Assembly (NCBI GenBank): GCA_015183035.1
Contig: JACZZP010000012.1
Span: 1,488,001 to 1,552,000, forward strand
DNA length: 64,000 nucleotides
Origin: Meloidogyne chitwoodi
Lineage: Eukaryota > Nematoda > Chromadorea > Rhabditida > Meloidogynidae
Direction of reading: 5' to 3'
Shown: in pieces, positions 62,904 to 64,000 of the stretch
How positions within the stretch are numbered: the stretch's first letter is position 1
Layout of the letters: each line of letters begins with the position of its first letter
Position numbers and translations under genes: made by a program
Notes under the pieces: model-generated
The model's database searches: none
Told to the model about the DNA's origin: nothing
What the model saw: only the letters and a program-made list of their open reading frames with translations

Positions 62904-64000
62904 TTCTTTTAAAAAATAAATAAATATTTTAATAAATTTTATTAAATAAAAGTTAAAATTAATGAATTAATATTTTTATCAAATGAATTGGGCATTTGAG
63001 GAGGTAATAAAAGAATATTTAATAAATTCATATGCCAATATAAATTTAATAGAGAAAGATAAAATTAAATCAATTTAAATTTTTTATTAATTTAAAAAAA
63101 AAAAAAAGAGAAAGGGAAAACATAATTAAGAAGAGAGATAGAAAAAAATTTAAAAATTAAGGTGTATGTCCAATGGAAAATATTAAATTGAATAAAAATT
63201 TATTAATAAAGTAAAAATTAAATGTTATAATTAGAAAATAGTTAATTAATTTTAATTAAGGGAAAAGAGAGTAAATATTTATATTAAAAACCTCGGATAG
63301 TTAAGGGGAAAACACCGAAAAGATAAAACACTTTCTTAAAATTAAATTAACATCAAGTAATGACTCAAAAACAAAAAATGTCTTTATTAAGAGTTTTATG
63401 TATTTATTATTAAATAAAATAATTTATTACTTTATTATCTATTCAATGTTTTATCCCAACAAAGAAAATATATATTCAACTAAAAATAATTAATTTCCTA
63501 AAATAATTTTAATATTTATAGTAAAATATTTTATTAGTTATAACAAAGTTGATTTCTACCATTAATTTATGGCTTTTAATTTAGAGCTTCCAGATCTGCG
63601 GATTTATCCTCATTTTGTGGTTTTTAAGGATGTTGGATTATCGAAATATATTAAAGAAATTAAATAAGTAAAAATACAAAATAGTATAATTAAGTGTAGG
63701 TATTAACCTTCTTTTTTTGTTTAATTTAATTATAACAAAAAGTTAAAAAAAAAGTTAGACAGTAAAATTTATATAAATAAAAATAAATAAAAGAATTATA
63801 TGAATACAAATATATCTCAACAATTTAATTCCTCTGTTCTTAAATGATTTTTTTGTTAAAATTAAAGATAAATTAATTAAATCAGAGTTGCCATAATCAA
63901 ATTAATTTATTTTTTCTAAACAAAATTTTTCAATTTAAATATTAGGCAAACCTACACAAGAAATTCTTTAAGAATAATAAAAATTCACTTTTCTTCTTCT
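62904..64000. repeat. Duplicated UGT 5' flank (copy E side)
   Basis: The partner of 48106-49230, similar over its whole length to the window edge, with small indels. As sequence upstream of UGT E it should include that gene's former promoter. The match continues to the end of the window, so the duplication may extend further. Confidence 0.85.

Overview
The window is nuclear DNA of a nematode, most likely a tylenchid plant parasite of Meloidogyne type. The reasons are very high A+T, many short introns, genes spaced one after another without operon-like overlap, a worm-clade Argonaute, and a bacterial-type glycosyltransferase carried in an intron-containing gene. The species is an inference. 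All gene models below were spliced by hand from GT/AG junctions and reading-frame phase; each quoted protein length comes from a phase-consistent model.

Left part (1-10.4 kb): the 5' part of a family-4 glycosyltransferase (GT4) gene of bacterial type (minus, runs off the left edge), a complete secreted UDP-glycosyltransferase (UGT copy A, minus), a Q/N-rich secreted protein (plus) and a small unknown gene. Middle-left (11-24 kb): two tandem thrombospondin-type-1 genes (minus), a globin with a myristoylation-type N terminus (plus) and a Kunitz plus EGF surface protein (minus). Middle (24-38 kb): a conserved block with a 904-residue WAGO-type Argonaute (minus), a CCCH zinc-finger gene (minus), a CNTD1/COSA-1 crossover cyclin (plus), a repeated FLYWCH/WRKY-GCM1-like zinc protein (plus), a CYSTM peptide (minus) and an RSRC2/SMAP-family gene (minus).

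Right part (39.5-64 kb): four more UGT genes in tandem on the minus strand (B, C, D, E), with copy A lying 33 kb away. All share a nine-exon layout with the same intron phases, a signal peptide, a variable charged cassette with a KRG dibasic site, and no C-terminal membrane anchor. B and C are intact. D has lost the middle of exon 5 to a 1.6 kb insertion. E has a 10-bp frameshift in the signal peptide and about 3 kb of inverted-repeat elements inside exon 5. B and D lack the family's catalytic histidine. E looks like a mosaic of its neighbours.

Mobile DNA is concentrated in and around the UGT array. At least seven short elements have terminal inverted repeats and clear or probable 8-bp target duplications (hAT type), one with a recognisable hAT transposase fragment. 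Larger inverted-repeat elements carry minisatellites and a tRNA-like Pol III promoter. No rRNA, CRISPR or operon structure was seen.
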